DNA from: Rhizomys pruinosus
Lineage: Eukaryota; Chordata; Mammalia; Rodentia; Spalacidae
Assembly (NCBI GenBank): GCA_009823505.1
Contig: VZQC01009975.1
Coordinates: 818,475 to 882,474, forward strand
Length of the DNA: 64,000 nucleotides
Reading direction: 5' to 3'
Part shown: positions 1 through 11,240 of the stretch, one piece after another
Numbering within the stretch: position 1 is the first letter of the stretch
How the letters are laid out: each line of letters opens with the position of its first letter
Translations under genes and position numbers: made by a program
The notes under the pieces: generated by a model
What the model saw: only the letters and a program-made list of their open reading frames with translations
Databases searched by the model: none
What the model was told of the DNA's origin: nothing

Positions 1-1110
1 GACAGCAGGGCCTTATTGCCTCTCTTCTTGCAGGTATCCCAGTTTACAGGCAAAAAGCCTTTACCTTTTGGGGGGGCTTGGATCCCCTGGCCAACATCTC
101 CTTGGCAGAATAATCCATTGCTGATATCAGAGCTCTCCTGTATTAATTTATTTTGCTTAAGTGCACAACTTAAGGAGACTTTAGTATTATATTTGGTTCT
201 AAATAGAGAATAATCCTTTTCACAGTTCCTATGTCTATTAGTCAATTAGGAAGGCAGTTTTTTCCGGTTATATAAGAGATTACCTCTATTACAGTTGGCT
301 CCAATTTACAGTTAGAGAACGACCTCATCATCATCATCATATTTCTCCTTGTTTTATGGGGGGAGAGGTAATAAAACTCTCATATTAAAACTTTGTGGCA
401 CCTAGAAGCTAAGTTTCATTAGGATTCATATAAATAGTTGTTACAATTTGGATCCACAGAGGGATTTGATGCCTGTAGCAGTCTGAGGCTTTTCTTCCTT
501 TCAATGTTCAGACGGGCCAACCTTTCTGCTGGCACTTTCTGGTACATCCTACACAATGCAAAGCTGTGTCTTTTCTTTCTCAGCAGTTAAGTTGGTGACC
601 TTTTACTTAAAATCTGTATAACAATAACTTTGGGATTGGCACATACAAATGTTCTCTATAATTTTTCTGTTGTACAGTATCATCTTGCAGCATTCTCTTT
701 TACCTGTAGGATGATTTAACTTAAGAAATTGTTTGCTTCCCAAGTTAACGACATACAGCCACTCAAAGCAGCTTGAGTGAATTTGATGAAATCTGCACCT
801 TTTTTCCTGCCTATAGGTACGTGTACTACAACTGCCTTTTTTGAGACTCATGGGTCAAAAAACCTAAAATTAAAAGGGGGGAGACAGATATATGAAACCT
901 TTTTGTCAAAACCTTTGCAATACAAATCTTAAAACTAACTATGGGAAAAGATTTGTATGTTCCCACAGGTCAAAACTTTACCAACTTTAATGAAGCTCTT
1001 AATCGTTTCTAGGAGTTTTCTGGTGGAGTTCTTAGCATCCCTGCTTGGAGCGACTTCTGGCTTCCTGTGCCTCAGGTGCTGGCCCACACAAAGCCCAGTA
1101 ATGAGAATTT
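1..1110 (-). mobile_element. Rearranged L1 fragment (5' UTR, ORF2 and 3' module pieces)
   Basis: Read on the minus strand, 1110-1046 matches the L1 5' monomer seen at 46.0-46.3 kb, and 1045-987 matches ORF2 just after the FADD motif. The piece 985-603 is the long 3' module in the opposite (plus) orientation, starting TCTGTATAACAATAAC as at 52901. The stretch 602-1 is the following part of the module back on the minus strand. Both ends of the inverted piece share an ACCAACTT-like sequence, which suggests a microhomology-mediated inversion. The element runs off the window start. It encodes no usable protein. Confidence 0.75.
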
Positions 1111-1750
1111 TTAAAAGAACAATTTTGAATCCTTGACCCAGGATGAAAGACAAAAATGTTGCCATTGTGAAAAGGGCAGGGTTAAATGGTAAGGATTAGC
1201 AGGAACTGACCTGGAAGCCTTCTGCCTGAAGTTTAGCCCTCATAATGCTAAATAAAATACACACTGCTAATGAAGGTCAGTCAATGGTCCATTGCATCCC
1301 TTAAGCCTAGTAACCATAACAACCTGCACAGAAAACTACCTGTATTGGTGTAGCAGTGGCCCTATCATCTGGGGGCTAATCAACAGCTATCTAATTGAAC
1401 TTAAAACCCTCTCAATGGGAATTAACTCATTGTTGGCACTGAAAGCTCAATTAAATGCACATAGCTAGATAGGACATAGATCCTAGAGAAAACACTATCT
1501 CTGTCACATCTCTTGACAAAAGAAATTTCTTACCATACACTTAATGTGGAATCATATTTGCAGACAAGCATACCTTATAATATTCATGAAAGACGCTCCT
1601 CTTTGCAACAGTTGGAGGGTACTGTGGAATCCTGCAACTGGTCTGACATAAAATTAGACATCTGAAAATCCCAGTCCTAGCAGTCACATCTACAGTTGAA
1701 CCTGGATACTTAAGGCTCATGGGATGTAGTAGAATGAGCAGAAAAAATGA
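1111..1750. other. No recognised feature
   Basis: AT-rich DNA with no repeat that I can name and no ORF with a recognisable domain. Short ORFs here are at the length expected by chance. Confidence 0.5.
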
Positions 1751-1859
1751 GTGCATCCCTTCATCCTCATCAGTGAAGCCACCTTATACAATAAAGTGCA
1801 ATGCACACAGGAAACCACAACTGACTGGGAGCCTCCAGAGTGTATGTGCCTAGATAGGA

Positions 1860-2340
1860 CTTATTTCACCTACCCATGGCTCAGGGATTTCAGAAGGGGG
1901 GTGGGGCAGAAAGATTGTAAGAGCCAGGGCTGGCTCATGAATGAAGGAAGCAGAGCCTTTCAGAAGCTGGCACATGTAAACTTGTGGTAATGATGGCATT
2001 AGGCAAGGCACCCATGCCAACTCAGACAAGGTCACAAAACACAAAGCAGAGCAAGAGAAATATGTGGTGGGCAGGCTCTGGACTGAGAACTACTGGAGAC
2101 TGATCACTCCTGGGTAAGAGAGAGCATGCCTTACCTAATATTTCTAGATGTGCTGACTGGACTCTAGTAGATGAATTTGCACAGCAGGACATCTGGGTTC
2201 AAAAGCTTGAATGGATAGGACTCAACATGGAAGGTAATGCATGAGTTCTGATGGAAGGTTGGGGACATGGAACTTTGTATGAAATGTACAAATGCACAAT
2301 TAAAAGTTTAAAAAACAAAAACAAATCAAAAGACAAAATA
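1860..2340 (+). repeat. Old rodent L1-type 3' UTR fragment (tentative)
   Basis: Contains GCAGAAAGATTGTAAGAGCC, which recurs near 27475 and, diverged, near 6685. It ends in a TTTGTATGAAATG-like stretch and an A-rich tail, as in old rodent L1 3' ends. Family assignment is from memory of Lx-type 3' UTRs; the match is partial. Confidence 0.4.
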
Positions 2341-2429
2341 TTTTGTAACAGAAGTAGCTTGAGACTTGTTTAAGTATGGTAAACACAGCTGAAAAAATTC
2401 CCCTACTGAGAACATCCTAGCACACTGTT

Positions 2430-2835
2430 CTAGTTTGTCTTCCATTGCTGTGACAAAACACTCTGACTGACACCAACTTGGGGAGGAAAGGGTTTATTTA
2501 GCTTACATCTCCTGGGTCACAGTTCCTCACTTAGGGAGCCCAAGGCAGGAACTCGGGCAGTAACCTGGAGGCAGGAGCTGAAGCACAGGCCATGGAGGAA
2601 TGCTGTTTACTGGCTTGCTCCCCTGGCCCATGCCCAGCCTGCCCTCTTATACTGTACACAACAACCTGCCCAGGGTGGCACCACCCATAGTGGGCTGGGC
2701 CCTCCCACATTGCTCGACAATCAAGACAATATTCCACAGATGTGGCCACAGGCCAGTCCAATGGAGCCAATTCCCCAATTGAGGCTCCCTCAACCCAAGT
2801 GTGTCAAGTTGACACTAAAGCTATCCAGCACACAC
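2430..2835 (+). repeat. Rodent medium-reiteration repeat, copy 1
   Basis: Begins with a TTCCATTGCTGTGACAAAAC motif and runs through GGAGGAAAGGGTTTATTT to GTGTCAAGTTGACA. A second copy of the same family lies at 33975-34655, so its repetitive nature is shown within the window. I recognise it as a common rodent interspersed repeat but do not name the family. It encodes nothing. Confidence 0.7.
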
Positions 2836-2859
2836 ACAGTACCACACAGTCAACCCCAT

Positions 2860-5150
2860 GTCTAATCTCCTCAGTTACAAGACTTCCACAATCCCAGCTG
2901 ATGTCACTTAACGCTTCCTAGAGAACCCAGTCAGCACAGCTGTGGACAGCCTTTCCATCTTAGTCCAGTCTGTGTGACTGTCTTTCACAGCCCAAACACT
3001 GAAGATATAGCAAGAAAGAACAGACTGATGATGAATTTGCCCAATAAAGTAGACACCTGAGGAAGTCTGGTGAGACTACTCCAGGAATTGTGTCCAACAT
3101 GGAGACTCAGACACAGTTATATGTTGACGTGACAGCATAAAACAGAATACTCTTGGATCATTGGTTTACAAAAACCTATAGTGTCATTTGACTTATGATG
3201 AACCTTAGCTGTGAAAAACTTAGATTTTGACTTGGTTACTACATACAGCAAAACCTGGCCAGATGTGGGCAAAATTTTACTTTCTCATTAGACACTGCTT
3301 CTCATCAAACTACCTTCTGGTGGGTCCTGTGAGGGGCTGGGTCTGTGGAGGCACTGTATCGGGCAAACTGTCAGAAGCTATCAGTACAAAGATGTAACCA
3401 ATATCACTTTTAATTCAATCAGGAATGTAAGTTTTCTAAGTCTTCAACAAGTCATATGTAATGCAAAGGAGTGGCTCACTGCATCCTCCCCTGAGGAAAA
3501 GAGAAGACCGAGTCAATGGCTGTCTTCTTTCATCTTCAAAATCTCTCTTGCTGTCCAGCTAACTTGGACTGCTCTTGAGATTTTGGCAGTAACCAAGACT
3601 GAGATTTGATGAAAGGAGCATGTAGACACAGAAGGAAACTGTGAGGACACCCTCCATTGAGGAACATTCGGAAGAGTGGCATGTTCTCAGCAGCCATGCT
3701 AATATGTTTTAGATGGCTGTCACATGTCACCTCAGTTTGCAAAATCAGTTCAAAGTAGTCAAGGTCTTTATATAGATATGCACATACATTCTGTATATAC
3801 TTCAGGACTCAAATAGAGACTCTTCTGTAAAACTTCTAGTATGAGGAATCAAAATTATTTTATATTTACCAGCCTGGGAAGTCCCTGAGGTTATTTGTTA
3901 GTTAGAAGCAGTTGTCATGGGAAGTGCAGCTCTGATATGACTGTAGAGTAACAGTGCCCAGGAAAAGTGGACATAATGAAAAACATTCCACAGAAATTAT
4001 GCTGGCATTTCACTGAATTAAAGACTAGAATTACAAAATCATGGAAATGTAAAGATGTAAAAAGCATCAAGATAACAATATCCCTAATGATTAGGCAATA
4101 ATAAAACCATCACCCTGTTATTTACAATTAGCCTTCCCATACATTATCAAAAAATGATCTGATATTTTCCTCCCACTTGGCTATTGAATGTATCAAAATG
4201 GAGGATCTCATGGGACTTGCAAGAGAAAGGAAAATAAAGTGCCAGTTACCACAAAAGAAAAAAAATTGACCAGTCAACATGGTGTCTCGTAGGGGCTTGT
4301 AAGGGACATGTGGATTCTGTTCCACCATTTTACATAAACTAAGGTGTTCTGTAAGAGACTTTTAAATCAGCTGAAGATGCTTTGTATCTCAGAGAAACCA
4401 ATTAATTCACATTAGGACCTTCCAACTTGAAATCAACATAAATGAAAGCCAACATGTCGGTATGACTGAAAACCACACGAGGTGGTAGGATGAACTCCAG
4501 CTAATGAGCCAGGAAGTGGATGCACCAACACAACCAATGAGCATTCGCATCACAGAAGTCGCCTTATTCCCTGCACTCATTTCATGCAGCAGGTCTGCTT
4601 GTAAAGACGATGAGATCATCTTGTGAGGGAAAGAACTACTGGAAGCAGGAAGAAAATGACTTGAAGCATCAAAACGTAATCTAGTCATATTAATTATGTG
4701 GAGCTAATGCTTTAGAACCTGTGACTGATGAGAGTCAGATAAGGTTTCTCTGATTCTACCATGAAACTTTTTTTCTCTGTTAATTTCATCAGAAGCAATC
4801 ACTGTTATATAAAATTAGCATTCTCAAAGGTATCATGTCCACTTTAATGACATTAATTATAAAGCTTCTCCTACAACATTTCCTCAGTAAGTCTTTTTCC
4901 CGGGTTATTTCTTAACAAGATAAATTAATATAACCATTGTAATGTATCTCTCTTCTAATACTTGGAGACATTTAAATCTTATTTTATAACCACAGAGTTG
5001 GTTCTATTTATAAGTCACTTTTACTCTTTACTGAAATCTTTAGAAGGATTTTATTATTGTAATGTTGAAATAAAAATTATATGAGCAAATTTCAAGAACA
5101 TATTTTGCCACAAAGATATTCTGAAACATTTTAAATTTTTTCATATTGTT
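2860..5150. other. Mostly non-repetitive DNA, nothing recognised
   Basis: About 2.3 kb with no SINE, L1 or LTR that I can identify. Minus-strand ORFs of 68, 66 and 93 codons (around 3536, 4128 and 4407) show no family motif, compositional bias or splice context and are taken as chance ORFs. Confidence 0.5.
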
Positions 5151-5350
5151 TATTTATTTTGTACTGTGTGTGTGCACACATATGTAAGTGTTCGCATGTG
5201 TGCACAAGCAATGCACAGTGCATGTGTGGAGATCAGAGGGCACCTTGCAAGAGTCAGTTTTCTCCTTTTACCATGAGGACTCTGGAGATTAAGCTCTGGC
5301 CATCAAACTTTGTGGTAAATCCTTTCATCCACTGAGCTATCTTACTGGAT
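5150..5350 (-). mobile_element. B3-like SINE
   Basis: On the minus strand it reads as a diverged B2/B3 head (CCAGTAAGATAGCTCAGTGG) followed by a GATCTCC-containing body and a CA/TG-rich 3' end at 5160-5200. B3 is the older relative of B2 with a tRNA-derived head and a dinucleotide-rich tail. Divergence is high and no target-site duplication was found. Confidence 0.7.
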
Positions 5351-5594
5351 GGATTCTTTTTGTTTTTCAGTTTTCTTTTTTACATTTATTTACATATTTC
5401 TGAAAAATGTAAGCTACATTGTTATTTTTAAGTAGCTTGTCTCATAACAGTTTCTCTAAATAGTATAATTCCTGCATCTTTCCATATAATTCACTATAAT
5501 AATATTCTCTTATGTAAGAAGGAAACACCATTAAAATTATAAAATCAGTATTGGTATACTGATTCCAGCATCAGTTAAGCCTCAATAAATTCAT

Positions 5595-5972
5595 ACTAGG
5601 CTTCATTTGCCCTCATTTTCTTGAAGGGGTTTGTGGTGAGTTTTAGGAGTAATGTCCCCCTCAAGTATTTGAACACCTGACCCGTTACTGAGACTGTTTA
5701 GGAGGGTCATAGAACCTTTAGGAGGAAGCACATGACTAGGAAGCACATGATTCAGAGTTCATAGCCTTGCTCCAATTCCAGCTTGCTCTTTCTCTGTGCT
5801 GTTTGCTATTGAAGATGTGAGCGCTCGGCTTTCTGCTCTGGCTGGCTGCCTTCTGCCATGCCTCTCCACAGGATCAGTTCTTAACCCCCTAGAACTATGG
5901 ACCAAATAAACTCTCCTTCCTAGTTGTCTTGGTCAATGTTTTATCGCAGCAACAGAAAAGCAACTAGCAGAG
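5595..5972 (+). repeat. Rodent medium-reiteration repeat with polyadenylation-like end
   Basis: Ends in CCAAATAAACTCTCC, then a TTGGTCAATGTTTTATCGCA stretch and AACTAGCAGA. Similar ends occur at 7035-7115, 11030-11105 and 11165-11240, which shows this is a dispersed family. Its class (LTR versus non-autonomous DNA element) is not clear to me. Confidence 0.55.
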
Positions 5973-6119
5973 GGTTATAAAAACTTTGAGGTTTGTGAGA
6001 ATTTGAGTGTTCATCACTAAAACACAGATCTATAAATCACCCATGAGAAACTCAATAGCCAGAAGCCTCCTCAACTCTGGACCCTGGCACACACTGCAAT
6101 CCATTACTATAATTCTGTC

Positions 6120-6300
6120 CTTTCCACATGCTACGGACACAAGCTTGAGAACTCTCTAAGCCTACCCCCATGGGTGTGCTTCCTCCAGCATGGTCACACC
6201 TTCTAAAGCCTCCCAAAACAGCACCACCAACTGGGAACAAAATGTCTTACTACATGGAGCCTGTGGGAGCCATTCTTTTTCAAAGGACCACCATGGTAAA
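6120..6300 (+). repeat. Rodent interspersed repeat fragment
   Basis: Contains CCATGGGTGTGCTTCCTCCA and TGGGAGCCATTCTTTTTCAA, phrases I know from a common rodent repeat. No second copy was found in this window, so the call rests on memory of the family. Confidence 0.4.
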
Positions 6301-6654
6301 TAGCTTGGACAGAGTGAGAGGAGGTCAAGTATGTGGAAGAATGGCCACTGACTGGGGAGATGGGTTCTACCATCCCTACCTGGATTGATGGAAGGAAGAG
6401 TAGTCCCAGGTCTGAGTGGCAGAGGAAAAACTATTCTGGTCTTGGTGGAAGACTATTCTGTCAGTAGTATTTGCTCTGAATGCATACATCTGTCACCATT
6501 CCTGCACCAGGAAAATTTCCATCATCTTTTTATCAAAATTGCCACTTCTTTGCCTATAACAGACTTCTGGTCAGATGCTGGTCACTCAATAAAATGTTTA
6601 TTGATAATAAAATTGCAACATTTTTGTCTTTAAAAAAATATCAACTTTTTTGCA

Positions 6655-6745
6655 TCCCAAGCCTCAGGGACCATTGCAGAAGAGAGGGCAGAAAGATCGT
6701 AAGCCAGAGGTTGTGGATGACCACAAGAAAGCAGGGTTCTTAAAA
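6655..6745 (+). repeat. Old L1-type 3' UTR fragment
   Basis: Shares the GGGCAGAAAGATCGTAAG core and a flanking GAGGTTG.GGATGACC stretch with the elements near 1910 and 27475. Very short and diverged. Confidence 0.4.
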
Positions 6746-6804
6746 CATTTTTGATTTTTAGCTTTCATGCATTTCATGTAATAGACCTTAATCACATTTA
6801 GATC

Positions 6805-7115
6805 CTCTCCCTGAATTGATGGCACTGTTTTGAGAAGTCTGGGGAGGTGCTGCCTTGCTGGAGGAATCATGTCACTGGGGGTGAGTTTTGGGAGCTCTTA
6901 ATCTATGTCAGAGTGCCAGGTGGGCCCTGTTTCTCATGCCTGCTTATAGATGTGGTCCCTCTACTTTCTGCTTCACCCACCTCTACCACCATATTCATCC
7001 TCTGCAACCCATTATGGACTCTATTTCCTTGGGAATCTTAAGCCAAATAAACTCTTGCTTTAATAAGTGGCCTTGGTTATGGGGTTTTATCACAGCAACA
7101 AAACAACTACCCAAT
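6805..7115 (+). repeat. Rodent medium-reiteration repeat
   Basis: Contains TGCCTTGCTGGAGGAATCATGTCACTG, cited here only by its first bases TGCCTTGCTGGAGG. It ends AAGCCAAATAAACTC, a TTATGGGGTTTTATCACAGC stretch and CAACTACCCAATACAG. This is the same type of 3' end as at 5900-5970 and 11030-11240. Confidence 0.55.
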
Positions 7116-7386
7116 ACAGCCATCTTATTAAAACACCAATATCATGACAGCCCCACTCTCATAACATTAGTTATGCCTAATTATCACCTGACTTCCTGTT
7201 ACTGCCACGTTGGAAATACTTCTATGCTTCTACATACAAAGTTTAAAAAGATCTAAGGCACTCCATGTCAGAAATTTAAAATAACATTAAAATCACAAGT
7301 AACAAACATTCAAACCAACTATAAATTAAATTGAAATAATTTGAAAACATTCAGAATGATGAATTATTAACATAAAAATCTCATTT

Positions 7387-7576
7387 CCTGGCACCTGAGA
7401 GATGGCTCAATGGTTAAGAGCACTGTCTGCTTTTGCAGAGGACCTGAGTTCGATTCGCCCATAGGGGGGCTAACATTCATCCATTAGTACAGGTCCTGGG
7501 GATCCCATATTCTCTGATGGCCTCAGTGGGGATTGCATGACAGGGATGCAAGGAAAATGTTCATATACATAGACTA

Positions 7577-7611
<35 letters not shown>

Positions 7612-7612
7612 A
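7387..7612 (+). mobile_element. B2 SINE with (AAAT)n tail
   Basis: The tRNA-derived head GAGAGATGGCTCAATGGTTA begins near 7395, with A-box-like and B-box-like (GAGTTCGATTC) sequences at about 7400 and 7446. The body is diverged and ends in about nine AAAT units (7577-7612). It lacks the 17-bp internal duplication of the young B2 copies. Confidence 0.85.
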
Positions 7613-7620
7613 CTTTTAAA

Positions 7621-7755
7621 AAGAGCACATACTGCTTTTGTAGAGAACCTAGGTTCAGTTCCCAACATGGCTGTCCTGTAGCTTACAGCCATCTATACTT
7701 TCAGCTCCTGGGGATCTGTCTTGACTCCCTCTTCTGGCCTCTATGGGCACCCTCA

Positions 7756-7794
<39 letters not shown>

Positions 7795-7812
7795 ATAAAT
7801 TAAATAAATACT
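7621..7812 (+). mobile_element. Truncated B2/B3-like SINE with (CA)n
   Basis: Starts inside the head (AGAGCACATACTGC) directly after the previous element's tail. It keeps the GTTCAGTTCCCAA box B-like motif and the TCTTGACTCCCTCTTCTGGC body. A (CA)17 run occupies 7758-7792, followed by an AAATAAATA tail. The head-to-tail packing suggests insertion into the preceding tail. Confidence 0.7.
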
Positions 7813-7836
7813 TTTTAATAAAAAGAACATTAGGAG

Positions 7837-7985
7837 AGCCAGATGTGGTGGTGCACATCTTTAATCCAGCACTCAGGAGGCAAAGACAGATCTCTGTGAG
7901 ATCAAGGCCAACCTGATCACCATAACAAGTTCTGGGCTGTCTGGGGCTACAGGGAGACTTATCTTAAAAAGAAAAGAAAAGAAAA
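7837..7985 (+). mobile_element. B1 SINE
   Basis: The 7SL-derived sequence begins AGCCAGATGTGGTGGTGCAC and continues through TTTAATCCAGCACTCAGGAGG and a GTTCTGGGCTGTCTGGGG segment to a GAAAAGAAAAGAAAA tail. It is moderately diverged from young B1. Confidence 0.85.
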
Positions 7986-8022
7986 CAAAGAACCTTAGTT
8001 CACATGTAACTATACTCTGATG

Positions 8023-8173
8023 AGCATCTTGTTAATACACATGATGTTTACAAATCTTGATATATAACTATACTATGATAATATATAACTATAAATATAT
8101 ATTATGATAAAATATAATTATACTATGATAATAATCTTGTTAATCACACATGATGTTTACAAATCTTGATATA
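8023..8173 (+). repeat. AT-rich local tandem duplication
   Basis: The phrase ATCTTGTTAAT, then CACATGATGTTTACAAATCT, occurs at 8027-8060 and again at 8133-8167, about 107 bases apart. The sequence between is TATAATTATA-type simple AT sequence. Confidence 0.7.
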
Positions 8174-8205
8174 ATCAATGATTATTTAAAACAAGAGGAG
8201 ATGGA

Positions 8206-8410
8206 TTGATGCCCCAATGCTCAACAGAACTTGCTGTTGCTAGAGTTCAGTTCCCAGAACTCATGTTAGGTGGCTTACAGCCACCTATAAATCCAGCTCA
8301 AGGGGATCCAGTGCCATCTTCTGGACCCAACAGACATCTGCACACACATCGTGGCATGTTCTCACACAGAGAAACATGCACATACATAAAAAATAAAGAC
8401 ATAATAAAAA
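8206..8410 (+). mobile_element. Diverged B2-family SINE
   Basis: The 5' head is lost or diverged. The body reads GTTCAGTTCCCAGAACTCAT, then TGGCTTACAGCCACCTATAA and CCATCTTCTGG, and ends in a CACAT/ATAAAAAATAAAG tail. It lacks the 17-bp duplication. Confidence 0.7.
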
Positions 8411-9120
8411 AAGCTCAATCCATCTCTGAAATATGCTCCAGAAGTTTGGTAAAATGAATACTTTGAATATTTGTGGTATATTTGTTCTTCATAAATTTTC
8501 TATGTGATTTAGAGGATTTAGAACCAGCCACATTCAAAATTTTATACTCAATTTTTTCCAACATAGACTGGCCACCTATCCACGGATGGTAGAGAAGCTT
8601 TTTCTCAAGAATCTATTTACTACCTCTAAATTTGGTTTCTGGCCAACTCTGATTTACTTGGGATGAGACTGATGCTCTTTGCCTTCTATGTACATGTTAT
8701 TATTTGACTTTCCTGTGCCACTAGTGTTAAAATTTTATAAGCCACCGAACAGGCAAATTGAAAATGGAAAGAGAACTGTGGGGAAAGTGAGAAAGTAGCC
8801 GTTGCATTAGAAAGCATACCCATCTTCAAGATGGCTCCTGAAAATATCTCCTCTGAACATTTTTCTTTATCAGTTTATGTCTTTTGATTTAAACTAGCTA
8901 AAGTGAAACAAAAACGGATGAGCATGTGGGGCAGCCAGCCCTTGCACTGTGATGACAGTGTGATGACACCTTACAGAAAGCTAATTGCTTCTCAACTGTG
9001 ATTGCTTAACAATCCAAAATATTACACCATTTCCATCATTTTATCTCCTTTTACCCTATCATTAACTCTGCCACTGATCAACTAAACTTAAAGAAAGCTG
9101 TGTACAGCTTCTGCGTCTAC
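8410..9120. other. No recognised feature
   Basis: Unique-looking AT-rich DNA. No repeat head, tail or domain-bearing ORF was found. Confidence 0.5.
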
Positions 9121-9345
9121 TGTATTTTCTTTTTAAATATATTTTTAATTGTTATTAAACTTTTGATACATTATTCATCATTTCTTAATCCAATTTAGAC
9201 TTATTTCCCTCTCCATGCCCCCCACCCCACCCAAGTTCATGCACTCTGCCATACATGTCTTATATTTTTTCTGAGTCTTTCCAGATTTTTTTTCCAAAGC
9301 AGAGGATTATTGTTTGGGGGATAACTTCACTTTCAGTTGTTTTGT
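9120..9345 (-). mobile_element. L1 3' end fragment
   Basis: On the minus strand it carries the same terminal L1 motif as 12235-12360 and 63060-63175: GGCAGAGTGCATGAAC followed by a G-rich run (GGGTGGGGTGGGGGGCATGG) and an AT-rich end. It is probably the 3' end of the truncated L1 whose ORF2 tail lies at 9785-10079, although the intervening 400 bases are hard to align. Confidence 0.6.
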
Positions 9346-9419
9346 GTTTCTGTTGTTTTGTGTTTTTCTTGTTCCTGTTCTTTTGTTGGTTGCTGTTGTT
9401 TCTCCAACTTGTATTGCTT

Positions 9420-9446
9420 CAACATATGCATATATATACATACTTG

Positions 9447-9504
<58 letters not shown>

Positions 9505-9510
9505 TGTCTC
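9420..9510. repeat. (TA)n(TG)n microsatellite
   Basis: A compound run: alternating TA from about 9446, switching to TG from about 9466 to 9508. Three overlapping ORFs here are translations of the dinucleotide run and are not genes. Confidence 0.95.
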
Positions 9511-9784
9511 ACCTATACTAAAATTATGTCATCTGTAAACAAACTGTATGTTATTTTCAAATCATATTTCAGGATTCACATTTTTCCATTTTGATTTTAT
9601 ATTACTCTAAAATATGCATACATACCCTCTACCCATAAACCAAAATTCCAAAGTCTGAAAATAAATGGTAAGTTAAGTCTAGAACCTGTTAAAGAATTCA
9701 CAATATAAGAGCACAGTTTCTTTCAGATAATGAGGAATATAACATTAATGTTGCTCAGTTTGCTTTACAACTAGGTAGTTGGCG

Positions 9785-10079
9785 CTAGCATCTGCAGATG
9801 AGGAATACCATTTATACTTTGTTTTTCTGGGACTGTGTTACTTCACTTAGCATGATATCTTCTAATTCCATCCATTTACCTGCAAAGTTCATGATGTCAT
9901 CTTTCTTTATCACTGCATAGAACTCCATTGTGTAGATGTACCAGATTTTCTTCACCCACCAAGTGAGGGGCATTTGGGTTGGTTCCAGCTCTTTGCTATT
10001 GTGACGAGAGCTGCAATAAACGTGGCTGTGCATGTAGCTCTGCGGTAGGATTAGTCTTGTGGGTATATACCCAGGAGTG
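9785..10079 (-). pseudogene. L1 ORF2 C-terminal fragment, 5' truncated
   Basis: The minus-strand translation gives the conserved C-terminal L1 ORF2p block with IWYIYTMEFYAVIKKDDIM, then FAGKWMELEDIMLSEVTQSQ. That is the last roughly 90 residues of a protein of about 1,280. The fragment ends at the CCCAGGAGTG position, where a young B2 later inserted. No catalytic domain is present. Confidence 0.9.
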
Positions 10080-10085
10080 TATTTT

Positions 10086-10328
10086 ATTTTATTTTATTTT
10101 ATTTATTTTTGTATGTGTACGAGTGTACTGTCTGCATGTAGATCTGTGCACCCGTGTCGTGCAATGCTCCGGAGGTCAGAAGAGGGTCTCGGATTCCCCT
10201 GGAACTGGAGTTCTCCTGGAATTGGAGTTACACACGGTTCTTAGCCACCATGGGGGTGCTGGGGATTGAACCCGGGTCCTCTGCAAGAGCAGTCGGTGCT
10301 CTTAACCGCTAGGCTATCTCTCCAGCCC
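10086..10328 (-). mobile_element. Young B2 SINE (17-bp-duplication type), copy 1
   Basis: On the minus strand it starts GGGGGCTGGAGAGATAGCCT, with tRNA-like box A and box B (GGGTTCAATCC). The body has the tandem AACTCCAATTCCAGGAG and AACTCCAGTTCCAGGGG. The tail is an ATAAAATAAAAT repeat at 10086-10110. Flanked by a 15-bp target-site duplication CCAGGAGTGTATTTT at 10071-10085 and 10329-10343. It inserted at the 5' edge of the L1 fragment. Confidence 0.95.
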
Positions 10329-10494
10329 CCAGGAGTGTATTTTCAACTTAATTCTCTATCCATTGTTTTCTGGTTTGTTCCTCTGCCCAGTGGAAAGTCT
10401 TCTAATGGAGACTGGTGCCCCTGTGCACATTCAGTTTCAATACCTGCTATGTAGACTCCTCCTCACCCTTTTGCCTCCTATGTCACCCCGTGTG

Positions 10495-10700
10495 GTGGTT
10501 TGAATGAGAAGTGTTCCTCATGGGCTCATGCCCCTGAACACTGGGTCCACAGCTGTGGTGCAGGACATGGAGCCTTGCTGGAGGAAGTAGGTATGGGGGG
10601 TGGGGCGGCAGCTTTGCTTTGAGGTTTTATAGCCTTGCCCTAGACCCGTTCTTTCTCTGCTTTCTGCGTGCTGCAATGTGATCAGCCAGCTGTTGTACTT
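10495..10700 (+). repeat. Rodent medium-reiteration repeat fragment
   Basis: Begins GTGTGGTGGTTTGAATGAGA and contains GAGCCTTGCTGGAGGAAGTA, the same phrase style as the repeat at 6805-7115. It appears interrupted by a different repeat at about 10705-11100 and resumes at 11101-11240. Confidence 0.5.
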
Positions 10701-10704
10701 TCTC

Positions 10705-11100
10705 CAGTGTCATGGTTGGCTTCACTTGTCACCTTGACATAAACCTAGAGTCACATGGGAAGATGGAGCCTCGGCTGAAGGAGTTCCATATTTCCATATC
10801 AGATTGGTCTCTGGGTGTGTCTGTGAGGCATTTTCTTAACTGCTTATTGAGGTAGGAGGGCCTGGTCCACTGTGAGTGACGTCATCCCTGGCAGATGGGA
10901 AGGATAGCTGAGAAGACAGAGGAAGCAAGGCAATGGGTAGCACTCAGTCAAGGCCTCTGCTTCATCTCCTGCCTCCAGAGCTCCACTTGAGCTCCGGCCC
11001 GGACTGACCTCAATGATGGACTGTAACTTGTGAGCTAAATAAACCCCTTCTTCTCCAAGTTACTTTGGTGTGGTGTTTATCACAGCAGCTGGAAAGCTAA
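10705..11100 (+). repeat. Medium-reiteration repeat nested in another
   Basis: Starts TGTCATGGTTGGCTTCACTT, passes through a TTGTCACCTTGACATAAACC stretch and ends with GAGCTAAATAAACC and GTGTTTATCACAGCAGC. After it, 11101-11240 reads like the 3' end of the preceding repeat (GAGGCAGAATAAATCC, then TATTCTATCACAGCAGC), so one repeat seems to have landed inside the other. Confidence 0.5.
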
Positions 11101-11240
11101 CTGAGACCTCTGCCAATTGCTGTGCTTTCCACCATGATGGAGTCTATCCCTCAGAAATCATGAGGCAGAATAAATCCTTTCTCCACAAGTTACTTTTGGT
11201 CCTGGTATTCTATCACAGCAGCAGAAAAATACCTAACGTA
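11101..11240 (+). repeat. 3' end of the interrupted medium-reiteration repeat
   Basis: Carries GAGGCAGAATAAATCC and ends GCAGAAAAATACCTAACGTA, parallel to the 3' ends at 5970 and 7115. It probably continues the element that starts at 10495. Confidence 0.5.

Noticed and set aside
1541..1756. 71-codon minus-strand ORF
   Set aside because: Chance length, no motif and no conserved context visible.
7577..7792. AAAT and CA arrays considered as a CRISPR-like or regulatory array
   Set aside because: Simple SINE tails and microsatellites; units are 2-4 bases with no spacers.
9255..9594. Three overlapping ORFs of 74-88 codons with Cys/Val and Tyr/Ile runs
   Set aside because: They translate the (TA)n(TG)n microsatellite in all three frames; no protein family is implied.
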